Of a stretch of DNA of 64,000 bases, positions 1 to 7,616 are shown piece after piece. The stretch comes from Tetraselmis striata (taxonomy: Eukaryota; Chlorophyta; Chlorodendrophyceae; Chlorodendrales; Chlorodendraceae). Both the position numbers and the translations under genes were made by a program. The notes under the pieces are model-generated. The model was not told the DNA's origin. It worked only from the letters and a program-made list of their open reading frames with translations, and did no database searches. How positions within the stretch are numbered: the first letter of the stretch is position 1; every line of letters begins with the position of its first letter. The stretch spans positions 124,001-188,000 of the forward strand of contig VCJN01000779.1 in the NCBI GenBank assembly GCA_006384855.1, read 5' to 3'.

Positions 1-591
1 GAGAGGGCGGCTTTTCGTACAGGATGCGGAAGGCGGTGGCGAGTCCGGACGTCAGCCACCCGGGGGCCCCCATCTTGACGTCCGGGAGGTGCTTGTACTG
101 GACCTCCGACCCGAAGCCGCGGACCCCCTTGGGCGCGCGCTTGTACGGGACCGGCTTCCCGTGCTCGTGCTTGTTCGGAAAGTATACCTCGCACCCCTCC
201 CCGTGCTCCTTCAGGAACGCGTGGCGAGCGTACCAGCTGTCGTTGTTGGTGCACATGTACTTGTCGCCGCGGTGCCCGCGGGCGTCGCACTTGACGTAGC
301 ACACCTTTCCGAAGAGGCGGAACAGCTCCGGGGGGAGCTCCTCGCGCGTGGCCTTGCCGATCACGACGATGTCTCCGGATAGGACAGTCCGGATGGCCTC
401 GACGGGGTCCTCGCAGCAGGGCAGCACCGCGCGCAGCTGGTGCTTCCCCTTCAGCGACGCGTCCATGCGGTCGAACGGCATGACGGCGAAGTCCCCCGGC
501 CTCAGGCAAGACGCGGGGCCGCGTCTCCAGGGCAGCCCCAGCGCGTCGATCCCCTCCGGGACGCACGCGTCCCCGAGCAGCACCACCTTCA
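1..591 (-). CDS. Hypothetical protein, C-terminus cut by window edge
   Basis: An uninterrupted reading frame of 197 codons runs on the minus strand from an ATG at 591 to the first base of the window, so the 3' end is missing. I do not recognise the product. The visible part begins MKVVLLGDACVPEG and has scattered cysteines (a CC pair near residue 59, then CYVKC and an MCTNN stretch), many charged residues, and no membrane segment or signal peptide. It diverges from the photolyase-like gene starting at 824, leaving about 230 bp of shared upstream DNA. Third-position GC matches the neighbours. The competing plus-strand frames give arginine- and proline-rich translations typical of shadows. Confidence 0.72.
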
Positions 592-823
592 TCGCTCCCG
601 ACGGTTTGAGTGTTGGAGGCGAAAATGTGCCGCGCCGCGAGGCGACGGCGGCGGCGTGTTTTTCATTCGGCGATCGGCAGGCGTCCTCCGGACCGCACAT
701 TCGCGAGTGGGTGCGAGACAGCCAGACGGCGGCGTTCATCGGGACCCGCCTCGGGGAGCCGGTGAGCGTGTCGAAGCTGCTGTCGCGCCCCCGCACAAAT
801 TCGACCGGAGGTGTCAAACGGCG

Positions 824-2182
824 ATGAGCGGCGAGCGGGCCCTGGTCCTCCTGCCGACGCACGTGTTCCCGATCAGGCACCCGCACCGAGCGGTGTACGT
901 CGTCCTGGACCCCGTCCTGTTCACGGGTCCCGACGGGACGTTCCGGACGCACAAGGCCAAGCTTGTCTACCTGGTGGCGGTCGCCGAGGAGTTTGCGAGG
1001 CGTCGCCCGAGCGTCACGGTGGTCTACCCGGACGACGCCGACGCGCTCTACTCGTCGCTGGCCGACGCCGACGCCGACGCGTACCCCCCGCTCGACCGGT
1101 ACATCGAGGCGAAGTTCCGGGAGTCGATGCCGAGGCTGCGGTACCTCCGCCATCCGGGGTTCGTTCTCGACCCCGAGGGCTACGGAGGGCCCCTGAAGCT
1201 CACCCAGGTGTTCGGGGCCGCGAGGCGCGCGGCGGGCATCATGCCGGGCGAGCTCCGGTCGACGGACCGCGAGAACCGACACCCCCCGGACCGCCACCTC
1301 TTGCGCGCCGCGAGCCCGCCGAGACAGGCGGCGACGCCGGCGATGCGGAGGGCGATCGACTACGTCCGGAAAAGGTTCCCCGAGCACCACGGGGAGGCGG
1401 ACGGCGCGGGGTACTACCCCGCGACGAGGCGAGCCGCCCTGAAGCGGCTGCGCGAGTACGCGGCGTCGGGGCTGGGGCTCATGAGGTACCAGGACGCGAT
1501 CGTCAGAGCGGAGCCGTTCCTGGGGCACTCGGTTCTGAGCGCGGCGATGAACGTCGGGCTCCTGGACCCCCGCGAGGTGTGCCGCGAGGTCGAGAACTCC
1601 GGACACTCGCACTCCGACAAGGAAGGGTTCGTCCGCCAGGTGCTGGGGTGGCGGGAGCTCATGCGCCTGCACTACGCCAGGGAGACGCACTCGGCGTACA
1701 CTCGGTACGACCGGCCGAGCGAGCCGTGGTACCTCGGGACGACGGGCCTCGACCCCGTGGACGACGTCATCGGGTCGTGTGCGCGGACGGCGTACGCCCA
1801 CCACATCAACCGCCTGATGGTGGTCCTCAACGCCTTCACGCTGACCGGGCACCCCGACGGATCGGTGTACCGCTGGTTCATGGAGATGGTCGCGATCGAC
1901 GCGTACGACTGGGTGATGGTTTCCAACATCTCGATCATGCGGCACAGGCAACACAAGCCGTACATCAGCAGCTCGGCGTACATCGAGCGGATGTCGACCG
2001 GTTTCGAGGAGGGGGGGTGGAAGCGGAGGTGGGACGCCCTGTTCTACAGCCACGTCCGCCGCCGGAACGTCGCATACTTCAAGCGCGCCCTGGAGGGGAG
2101 GAAGTACCGGGACGCCGAGCGGACGTGGCGTTCCCTCGCGCGCGACGCCCTGGAAGAGCTGGCGCCTGGAAACTCTCCGTAG
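824..2182 (+). CDS. Deoxyribodipyrimidine photolyase-related protein (FeS-BCP/DPRP family)
   Basis: A 452-residue relative of the bacterial FeS-type (6-4) photolyase/cryptochrome family (PF04244). The C-terminal FAD-binding half carries the family signatures: LGHSVLSAAMNVGLLDP near 235, WREL near 270, a WYLGTTGLDP segment near 302, AYAHHINRLM near 323, WFMEMVAIDAYDWVM near 350, and KPYISSSAYIERMS near 378. Established members repair UV (6-4) photoproducts using FAD and carry a 4Fe-4S cluster. Here only the first cluster cysteine (REVCREV, about 252) seems present. The usual Cys-x2-Cys...Cys motif after the ERMS position is replaced by TGFEEGGWKRRW, so the cluster is probably lost. The start has the sequence GTGTCAAAC just upstream. 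A second, unrelated photolyase lies at 9,484. Confidence 0.88.
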   Translation: MSGERALVLLPTHVFPIRHPHRAVYVVLDPVLFTGPDGTFRTHKAKLVYLVAVAEEFARRRPSVTVVYPDDADALYSSLADADADAYPPLDRYIEAKFRESMPRLRYLRHPGFVLDPEGYGGPLKLTQVFGAARRAAGIMPGELRSTDRENRHPPDRHLLRAASPPRQAATPAMRRAIDYVRKRFPEHHGEADGAGYYPATRRAALKRLREYAASGLGLMRYQDAIVRAEPFLGHSVLSAAMNVGLLDPREVCREVENSGHSHSDKEGFVRQVLGWRELMRLHYARETHSAYTRYDRPSEPWYLGTTGLDPVDDVIGSCARTAYAHHINRLMVVLNAFTLTGHPDGSVYRWFMEMVAIDAYDWVMVSNISIMRHRQHKPYISSSAYIERMSTGFEEGGWKRRWDALFYSHVRRRNVAYFKRALEGRKYRDAERTWRSLARDALEELAPGNSP

Positions 2183-2205
2183 TGGAGCATAGTTGGCTGG
2201 CTCCA

Positions 2206-2745
2206 ATGGCGCCCAGAAACGCGTCTCCGTCCGGGTTTGAGCGCACGCTCGTCGTGGTCGTGGGCGTCGCCGCGCTGTTTCTTGCGCTGTGCGGGGTGTG
2301 GTGGAGGTTCGCGAGACGCGGCCCGAGCCCGCCCCCGAAGAAGCCGGCGTCGGCGTCGGCGTCGGCGCCGGATCCGGCCGGCGGGAAGGTGTGCACCGCG
2401 GGCGGGGGGTGCTCGGGGAACCCCGAACTGGCGCCCGTCATGGAGGCCTGGTTCAACGGCGTCCAGATCATCAAGCAGAGCCTGTTGCTGGAAGACCACC
2501 TGAACAACGTGGAGCTGAGGTGCCCGGACTGCATCGTCAAGCACATCCTGACCATCGTCGCCCTGGCGGAAGAGGCCGTGTCGCTCGCCGACAACAAGGA
2601 CGACGAGCGGTTCATGCAGGACGCCTCCAAGTTTTACAACGGGATCCTGAAGAGGATTCGAGGGAAGCAGGAGGACGAGTGCGCGATCGCGGGGGACCTC
2701 CGCGCCATGCGCAAAAAGATGATGGCCAGGTATATGGACACGTGA
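2206..2745 (+). CDS. Single-pass membrane protein with CPDCIVKH motif
   Basis: A 179-residue protein with one N-terminal membrane span (about 14-35, LVVVVGVAALFLALCGVWW), a short basic, proline- and Ala-Ser-rich linker, then a helical domain containing CPDCIVKHILTIVALAEEA near residue 107. Small membrane proteins with a similar Cys-x2-Cys-x3-H helical segment are, as I recall, common in large DNA viruses and are probably virion-membrane components, but I cannot name a characterised family. It starts 24 bp after the photolyase-like gene on the same strand. A frame continuous with it extends far upstream but overlaps that gene, so I chose the ATG at 2206. Confidence 0.8.
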   Translation: MAPRNASPSGFERTLVVVVGVAALFLALCGVWWRFARRGPSPPPKKPASASASAPDPAGGKVCTAGGGCSGNPELAPVMEAWFNGVQIIKQSLLLEDHLNNVELRCPDCIVKHILTIVALAEEAVSLADNKDDERFMQDASKFYNGILKRIRGKQEDECAIAGDLRAMRKKMMARYMDT

Positions 2746-2784
2746 CGTCCGGACGGATAGCATACCAGTCCGGGGGGACGGGAG

Positions 2785-2800
2785 AAATATTGAATGTCCG
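2785..2800 (+). promoter_or_regulatory. Early-type promoter element (TATTGAATGTCCG)
   Basis: The element TATTGAATGTCCG lies about 108 bp before the ATG at 2902 and matches the TTGAA-core element seen before other genes in the window. A separate TATATA stretch follows at 2823-2830. The function is inferred from recurrence and from likeness to the mimivirus early motif. Confidence 0.5.
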
Positions 2801-2850
2801 ACGCCGCGGCGAAAGACAACGCGTATATATTGTCGACCGCCCCAGGCCCT

Positions 2851-2892
2851 CGCACACGCACGCACACACACACACACACGCACGCGCGCGCG
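2851..2892. repeat. CA/CG dinucleotide microsatellite
   Basis: Alternating CA and CG dinucleotides fill the 5' leader between the promoter-like element and the ATG at 2902. An upstream in-frame ATG at 2794 would translate the run as Thr-His repeats, which argues for the downstream start. Confidence 0.85.
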
Positions 2893-2901
2893 AGTCAGAC
2901 C

Positions 2902-3354
2902 ATGGAATCCGTCGCGCCCCCCGAGGACGTCCTCGCAACGGGGCTGGACCTCCAACGCGAACACGCGGGCACGGAAACCGACATGTCCGCCGTCATCGCC
3001 GCCCTGAAGGACGCGGACGCCGTGGACGTGCCCGGCGTCGGCCACACGTGGGAGCGTTTCAGCTACTACAGGATGATGTCGAACATCAAGGGCTGCCTTC
3101 AGGCCTCCCGCGAGCGCGCCCGCTTCGACCTGTTCGTTGCCCTGCACAAGTTCGAAGCCGCCGCGCGCAGGAACCCCAGGACGTTCTTCTCGACCCCCGG
3201 TCAGCTGGAGCTCGCGAGGATCGCGACCATGGCCGATGCGTGCGGGGACAGAGACGTCGCGACCTCCGTCATGATGACGATGCTGAATAGAGACGACATC
3301 CTGACGATGTCGAAGGCCGAGCAGCTCATGTGCCGGGAAAAATCTATCGTGTAA
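2902..3354 (+). CDS. Hypothetical helical protein, 150 aa
   Basis: I do not recognise this 150-residue protein (begins MESVAPPEDVLATGLDL). It is largely helical, with WERFSYYRMM near 50 and a methionine-rich stretch SVMMTMLNRDD near 125, and it has no membrane span. The ATG at 2902 follows a CA repeat; an earlier in-frame ATG at 2794 would add a low-complexity Thr-His tract and is less likely. It sits behind an early-type promoter element. Its stop lies inside TGTAAA (3350-3355), a green-algal-type poly(A) signal. It converges on the minus-strand gene ending at 3380. Confidence 0.72.
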   Translation: MESVAPPEDVLATGLDLQREHAGTETDMSAVIAALKDADAVDVPGVGHTWERFSYYRMMSNIKGCLQASRERARFDLFVALHKFEAAARRNPRTFFSTPGQLELARIATMADACGDRDVATSVMMTMLNRDDILTMSKAEQLMCREKSIV

Positions 3355-3379
3355 ATTCAAGAATTTGTTTTTACAGTAT

Positions 3380-3664
3380 TTACATGTTGTTGAACGCGCG
3401 CACGAGCGCGCCCAGCAGCCGGCCGTACATCTCCGTGAGCTCGGGGTCCGGCTCCGCGGACGCGATGTGGGGCGGCGAGTGCCTGGTCCTCCTGGAGAAC
3501 TCCCTGAACGTCGCCTCCGTGGCGGGGTCGCGGACGAACCCGCGAAGCGCGTTGACGGCGTCGCGCTCGCTCGCCGCGTGGGAGATCCGTAGCACGACGT
3601 CGAGGGTGGAGACGGCCCAGAGGGCGGGGTCCGTGCCGTCGGGCCGCGCCGGGCGTTTCGCCAT
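3380..3664 (-). CDS. Hypothetical small protein, 94 aa
   Basis: A 94-residue basic protein beginning MAKRPARPDGTDPALW with an arginine-rich middle (FREFSRRTRH) and a helical end (MYGRLLGALVRAFNNM). Family unknown. The frame could be lengthened by seven codons only from a GTG, so the ATG at 3664 is preferred. It lies 17 bp downstream of the 117-residue gene on the same strand. The stop codon is embedded in ATGTAA, with a second TGTAA a few bases further on, resembling a 3' processing signal. Confidence 0.65.
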   Translation of the reverse strand: MAKRPARPDGTDPALWAVSTLDVVLRISHAASERDAVNALRGFVRDPATEATFREFSRRTRHSPPHIASAEPDPELTEMYGRLLGALVRAFNNM

Positions 3665-3681
3665 TGGATGCGAGAGAGGCG

Positions 3682-4035
3682 TCACGCGTCGGCGATGTTG
3701 AGGTGCGCGAGCTCGGTGGGAGGAGGCCCGCCCTCGACGAATCCTCGAAGGTCGCAGTTGTATCGAACGACGTGCGGGGTGCCCAGCGTGACCATTTTAA
3801 ACTCGACGCGGCCGTCGGCGGCGAGTCCGGACCTCCAGATGGCCATGAGCGCGCGCTTGACGACGGGCGTCGGGGGCGTGTTGTCCCGGCGGTAGGCCTT
3901 CTCGTCGCGGATCACGAACCGGGTGCCGACGACGCCGTAGGTGCGCCGCAGGCCGAGCAGCGGCGGCCCGGTGGCCATGGCGAAGTGAACGATGAGGCAC
4001 ATGATGTCTTCCCCGAGGCAGGACAGCGGAGGCAT
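3682..4035 (-). CDS. Hypothetical protein, 117 aa
   Basis: A 117-residue protein beginning MPPLSCLGEDIMCLIV. The middle is beta-rich with basic patches (FVIRDEKAYRRDN) and the C-terminus is DLRGFVEGG...LNIADA. No known domain is recognised and there is no membrane segment. It is divergently arranged with the phosphatase gene at 4073 across a 37-bp T-rich spacer, so both promoters must share that spacer or lie inside coding sequence. It is followed by another small minus-strand gene after 17 bp. Confidence 0.7.
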   Translation of the reverse strand: MPPLSCLGEDIMCLIVHFAMATGPPLLGLRRTYGVVGTRFVIRDEKAYRRDNTPPTPVVKRALMAIWRSGLAADGRVEFKMVTLGTPHVVRYNCDLRGFVEGGPPPTELAHLNIADA

Positions 4036-4072
4036 GGTTCGGCGCGCCCCTTTTTTTGCTTTGACAGAAGCA

Positions 4073-5029
4073 ATGTTCAGCTACACCAAGACCGTGCCGG
4101 ACAGGGCCCCGGACGCGGACCGCATCGTCGTCGTGCCCGACGTGCACCGGGACCTGGACAAGGCGCGGCGCTCCCTGATGATCGCTCGCGTGATCGACGA
4201 GCGCGACCGGTGGATCGCAGGGCCGACGGTGGTGGTGCAGGTGGGGGACCAGGTGGACGGCGCGGACCGGACGGGGAGGCGGAGGCCGGGGCCGCACGTG
4301 TGCCACCGCTCCCTGCGCGAGGACATCACCGTCCTGAGGTACTTCAACGACCTGCACAACAAGGCGCAGGTCCACGGCGGGGCGGTGTACAGCCTGGTGG
4401 GCAACCACGAGCTCATGAACGTGCACGGCATGTTTCAGTACGCGGACACGGACGGGTGTCCGGAGTGCATACGACTCCGGACGAGAGCGTTCGAACCCGG
4501 CGGCCCGGCGGCCCGCGTGCTCGCCACCACCAGGGCCGTCTACCTCCGAGTGGGCCGCGTCGCGTTCGTGCACGCGGGGATCCTGCCGTGGCACTTGGAC
4601 GCGGTGTCCGGGCGTCCCGAGATGCTCAACGACATCATGACGGACATGCTCCTGGGGAACCCCCGGAGCCGCACCGAGCTGGCGCTGTTCGACCGCGTGT
4701 GCCTGCAGCCCGAGGGGGCGCTGACCAACCGCTCGTTCACGCCCGACCGCCACATCTCCAGGGAGGAGACGCGCAAGATCCTGCGCGCGCTGGACGCGGA
4801 CCACATGGTCATCGGCCACAACGCCAGCGCGCAGGGCATCGTGTCCCTGCACGACGGCATGGTCATCGTGTGCGACCCGGGGCTCTCGGCGTCGGTGTTT
4901 GACGCGCGGCCGCAGGTGCTGGAGATCACTCGAAACCGGCGTCCTCCTCGCCCTCCACGCGGAGGAGGGGGGCCGCCGGCGCCGACGCGGTCTTTTCGAG
5001 TGATCGCCGAACGAAGTGGTCGCACATGA
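4073..5029 (+). CDS. Calcineurin-like (PPP-type) metallophosphoesterase
   Basis: A 318-residue metallophosphoesterase. The metal-binding motifs of the PPP superfamily appear in order: VPDVH near residue 22, GDQVDG near 58, GNHE near 109, HAGI near 167 and VIGHNAS near 247. These coordinate a two-metal centre that hydrolyses phosphomonoesters or diesters. The protein or nucleotide substrate cannot be told from sequence. The fold is closest to the Shewanella-type or bacteriophage-lambda-type PPP proteins. The C-terminal 35 residues are proline- and arginine-rich, and the last 104 bp overlap the convergent cold-shock gene, so this tail may be a recent extension. The start has TTGACAGAAGCA immediately upstream, after a T-run. 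Confidence 0.88.
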   Translation: MFSYTKTVPDRAPDADRIVVVPDVHRDLDKARRSLMIARVIDERDRWIAGPTVVVQVGDQVDGADRTGRRRPGPHVCHRSLREDITVLRYFNDLHNKAQVHGGAVYSLVGNHELMNVHGMFQYADTDGCPECIRLRTRAFEPGGPAARVLATTRAVYLRVGRVAFVHAGILPWHLDAVSGRPEMLNDIMTDMLLGNPRSRTELALFDRVCLQPEGALTNRSFTPDRHISREETRKILRALDADHMVIGHNASAQGIVSLHDGMVIVCDPGLSASVFDARPQVLEITRNRRPPRPPRGGGGPPAPTRSFRVIAERSGRT

Positions 5030-5324
5030 GCGGGCCCCCGTTTACCCCGGTGACGTCCTTCGCCTGGGTCTTGGAGCCGTCTTCGTCCGAGAGCCGCATG
5101 TGCACGTACTCGCCCTTTCGCAGGCTGCGGCGCGTGTTGACCAGCGGCTTGACGTCCTTGTAGTGCACGAAGACGTCGGCCTCGGCCTCCGGGCCCTCGC
5201 ACACCACCAGGAACCCGTAGCCCTTCTTGTCGTCGAACCACTTGCACCGTCCGAGCACGGGGGATGGAGCGGGAGCGGGAGCGGGAGCGGGAGCGGGAGC
5301 GGGAGCGGGGATCGTGTCGGACAT
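4926..5324 (-). CDS. Cold-shock domain protein
   Basis: A 132-residue protein with an N-terminal Ala-Pro repeat (about 6-22), then a cold-shock domain (about 25-90) that shows the RNP-1-like GYGFLVV and an RNP-2-like DVFVHYKD segment. Cold-shock domains bind single-stranded RNA or DNA and often affect translation or act as RNA chaperones. A role on viral or host mRNA is likely but inferred. A short C-terminal tail (RRSLEKTASAPAAPLLR) overlaps the 3' end of the phosphatase gene. The start lies two bases from the arm of a palindromic promoter shared with the gene at 5400. Confidence 0.9.
   Translation of the reverse strand: MSDTIPAPAPAPAPAPAPAPSPVLGRCKWFDDKKGYGFLVVCEGPEAEADVFVHYKDVKPLVNTRRSLRKGEYVHMRLSDEDGSKTQAKDVTGVNGGPLMCDHFVRRSLEKTASAPAAPLLRVEGEEDAGFE
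5269..5309. repeat. GCGGGA hexamer repeat encoding Ala-Pro
   Basis: About seven tandem copies of GCGGGA encode, on the minus strand, the Ala-Pro linker in front of the cold-shock domain. A similar Ala-Pro repeat occurs independently at the end of the gene at 29,010. Confidence 0.9.
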
Positions 5325-5325
5325 T

Positions 5326-5379
5326 GACAGAGATCGGCGAAAAAAAAACCGCCGCCGTCGACGCGGTTTTTTCTCTGTC
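5326..5379. promoter_or_regulatory. Palindromic divergent promoter
   Basis: A nested inverted repeat fills the gap between the divergent starts at 5324 and 5400. GACAGAG (5326-5332) mirrors CTCTGTC (5373-5379), and AAAAAACCGC (5343-5352) mirrors GCGGTTTTTT (5363-5372). Each gene therefore reads a T-run followed by CTCTGTC on its own sense strand. A shared bidirectional promoter is the simplest reading. Confidence 0.6.
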
Positions 5380-5399
5380 GATCAAATCAACATACGCGG

Positions 5400-6179
5400 A
5401 TGTTTAGCCCACAGTTCGCCGAATACTCGCTGACGGAGGCATTTTCCGCGGGCGCCGACGCCCCCTCTCTGCCGCTGCAGAAGCAGCGCCCCGCGAGCAC
5501 GCCGATGCGCGGCGACGGCGACGGTGGCGACGACGGCCGCCCCGAGGAGTTCACCACCGAGAGCGTCGTCACCACGCTGGGCGCCATCGCGGGGGTCGAC
5601 ACCAGCACGCGGTCGGTCGCCCTCCGGCTGGAGACCGAGATGGCCGGCAAGAGCCTGTCCGGACACGAAGACGCGGCCCTCGGCGCCGCGCTGGAGGACT
5701 GGATGCGCATCACGCACCACGTCATGGACTACCAGTACGTCCACGACATGAACAGCTACGTCAAGGCCGTGCAGACCGACGAGCGCACGCGCCTCAACCG
5801 GCAGTACAACACCATCTCCAACGACGTCATGATCAAAAAGCACATGTACACCATGCGGGAGCGCGACGCCATGAAGCTCCAGAGCCGCGTCCGCATACTG
5901 CTCCACTCCATGCTGTTCGTCAGCGCGTTCGCGTTCCTGTACGCCAACCGCGCGTTCTGGGGGGCCGCCGCCTGGCTGGTCCTGGGCATCACGTCGTTCG
6001 CCTTCGGCGTCTACCTCATCATCTTCATCAAGATGAACAGCTCCCGGCGATACGACGACTGGGACTCCCTCTACTTCAACGACGGCAAGGAAATCGAGAC
6101 CGAGACCTCCACGGAAGACCTGGACGGCGACGCGCAGTGCGAGTCCACCGGCAGCGTCCCCTTCGGCACCGTCGACTGA
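5400..6179 (+). CDS. Two-span membrane protein, probable virion component
   Basis: A 259-residue protein. The first half is soluble and includes a helical segment (VMDYQYVHDMNSYVKAVQTD and YTMRERDAMKLQSRVRI). Two closely spaced membrane spans follow (about 163-181 and 186-208), ending in IIFIKMNSSRRYDDW, and an acidic C-terminus (IETETSTEDLDGD). The topology resembles membrane proteins of the inner virion membrane of large DNA viruses, but I cannot assign a family. Its upstream region is the palindromic element shared with the cold-shock gene. Confidence 0.8.
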   Translation: MFSPQFAEYSLTEAFSAGADAPSLPLQKQRPASTPMRGDGDGGDDGRPEEFTTESVVTTLGAIAGVDTSTRSVALRLETEMAGKSLSGHEDAALGAALEDWMRITHHVMDYQYVHDMNSYVKAVQTDERTRLNRQYNTISNDVMIKKHMYTMRERDAMKLQSRVRILLHSMLFVSAFAFLYANRAFWGAAAWLVLGITSFAFGVYLIIFIKMNSSRRYDDWDSLYFNDGKEIETETSTEDLDGDAQCESTGSVPFGTVD

Positions 6180-6196
6180 GCGCGCGGGAGGAGCGT

Positions 6197-7129
6197 TCAC
6201 GACTTGCTTCTCTTTCCCCTCCCCTTGGCCTTGGCCTTGGCGTTTGCCTTTTTCTTCTGGCGCTTGGCGATCTCCGCCTCCCGGATGCCCCTGCACACGG
6301 TCTGAAACGGCACGTTGCCCTCCGCCTCCACCCGCTTCCACACCTCCCCGCTGCCCATCAGCTCCGACACCACCAGGTTGATGTCGTCCTCCGCGCCGAG
6401 CCCCTTCACCGAGTCCTCCGCCATCACGCGGAGCGCGTCCCCGGGGTCCGGGACCTGATTAATCAGGTTGCGGTAGTCGGACTTTTTGACCTTTTTCTCG
6501 CGCACCGCGCTCGCAAACTTTTTGTAGATGAACTCGACGTCCCGGGGCGGCACCCGGTAGCCGCGCAGCCTGAACTTGATCATGCGCCACAGAAGCCTCA
6601 CCCCGGACGGGCGGTCGATCCACCCGTCGCGGTCGGCGTCGGGCGGGATGCGCCACACCTTTTCCCGCGCGTCCTCCAGCCCGTGCCCGGTGGGGTCCAG
6701 CAGCGTCATGTCGGCCAGGTCCACCATCAGCGCGTTGGCCGGGGACTCGATGTCCTCCGGCTTCCCCGGAATGAGCATGTGGCCCTCCAGCTGGTTGTCC
6801 GGATCGCACCCCACGAAAAAATAGGTGTAGGTCTTTTTGGCGTCCACCCGCATGGCGAGCCCCATGTCGTCGAACACGCTGCGCAGCGCCTTCTTGCTCA
6901 TCTTCCCAAACTTGATGTCCACGTCCGCGTTCGAGATGTCCTCCCCCGTGACGATGTCCCGGATCAGCCCCCCGGACGCGAACACCTTGCGCTCCCCCCC
7001 GTGCGATATGCGATCTATCACCTCGCGGTACGTGGCGCACGCCCTACGCGCGTACCGGCACGAGTCGGGGATGCGCGAGTCCAGTATCTTGTCCAGCTTC
7101 CGGCGGTACTGCCAGTGCAGCTTGGTCAT
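6197..7129 (-). CDS. Pol-beta-like nucleotidyltransferase (CCA-adding/poly(A) polymerase head type)
   Basis: A 310-residue protein whose core matches the catalytic signature of class II CCA-adding enzymes and bacterial poly(A) polymerases: GGLIRD at 53-58 followed by the DVD acid pair at 69-71. Such enzymes transfer nucleotides to RNA 3' ends using two metals. This could be a viral poly(A) or tRNA nucleotidyltransferase, or a divergent relative with another acceptor. The later RNA-binding domains of classical enzymes are not obvious. The C-terminus is very lysine-rich (KRQKKKANAKAKAKG), suggesting nucleic-acid binding. The frame extends six codons upstream only from a TTG, so the ATG at 7129 is used. 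Confidence 0.72.
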   Translation of the reverse strand: MTKLHWQYRRKLDKILDSRIPDSCRYARRACATYREVIDRISHGGERKVFASGGLIRDIVTGEDISNADVDIKFGKMSKKALRSVFDDMGLAMRVDAKKTYTYFFVGCDPDNQLEGHMLIPGKPEDIESPANALMVDLADMTLLDPTGHGLEDAREKVWRIPPDADRDGWIDRPSGVRLLWRMIKFRLRGYRVPPRDVEFIYKKFASAVREKKVKKSDYRNLINQVPDPGDALRVMAEDSVKGLGAEDDINLVVSELMGSGEVWKRVEAEGNVPFQTVCRGIREAEIAKRQKKKANAKAKAKGRGKRSKS

Positions 7130-7172
7130 TTGCCCATACGCGCACAAAAAAACGCTCGCATGTCGGGTGCCG

Positions 7173-7523
7173 TCACCACCTGTCGACGCGGTCCGCTCGA
7201 CCGGGGGAGCCCCGCGCGTACGCCTCCGGCGACGTCGTCGGCGAGCCGTCTCCCCGGTGCGGGCACTCCCTCTCGAAGTGGCCGCTTCGCTCGCAGCAGC
7301 GACACAGGCCCTTTCGGTCCGCTTCGGACCGCAGCAGCTTCTGCGAGGGGCAGTCGCACTTGATGTGGTCGTTCAACATCCCGCAGAACAGGCACATGCC
7401 GGTCGTCCGCGCTATCTGGCGGACCATGGCCTCGTGCTTGCGCGGGTCGCGCACGCGGACCCGGTTGACTTGGCCGGTCCAGGGGTTGGTCATCGCGAAC
7501 ATGTTGTCGGCGGCGGACGACAT
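7173..7523 (-). CDS. Zinc-knuckle (CCHC) protein
   Basis: A 116-residue protein with two cysteine-rich motifs. The second is a canonical CX2CX4HX4C knuckle (C74, C77, H82, C87). The first is a variant (C44, C47, H53, C56/C58). Zinc knuckles of this type bind single-stranded RNA or DNA, as in retroviral nucleocapsids and cellular RNA-binding proteins. The tail is basic and disordered (SPTTSPEAYARGSPGR). A TTC microsatellite and an early-type TTTGAA element lie upstream, which suggests early expression. Confidence 0.82.
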   Translation of the reverse strand: MSSAADNMFAMTNPWTGQVNRVRVRDPRKHEAMVRQIARTTGMCLFCGMLNDHIKCDCPSQKLLRSEADRKGLCRCCERSGHFERECPHRGDGSPTTSPEAYARGSPGRADRVDRW

Positions 7524-7597
7524 ATCTCGTTTGTGTCTTCGCGTTTCTTCTTCTTCTTCTTCTTCTTTTGGAGGAGCGAGACGGGGCGATGCGGCGT

Positions 7598-7608
7598 TCA
7601 AAAATTTG
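7598..7608 (-). promoter_or_regulatory. Early-type promoter element for the zinc-knuckle gene
   Basis: On the minus strand the sequence AAATTTTTGAACGCCGC ends about 75 bp before the ATG at 7523. It shares the TTTGAA core and spacing with the elements before 13,538, 48,374 and 51,576. Confidence 0.5.
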
Positions 7609-7616
7609 GACGGCGC

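Noticed and set aside
2794-2901. Upstream ATG at 2794 as the start of the 150-residue gene
   Set aside because: It would translate a CA microsatellite into Thr-His repeats and begin inside the promoter-like element.
4926-5029. The convergent overlap of phosphatase and cold-shock genes as a sign that one is not real
   Set aside because: Both have clear family motifs outside the overlap; only their disordered tails overlap.
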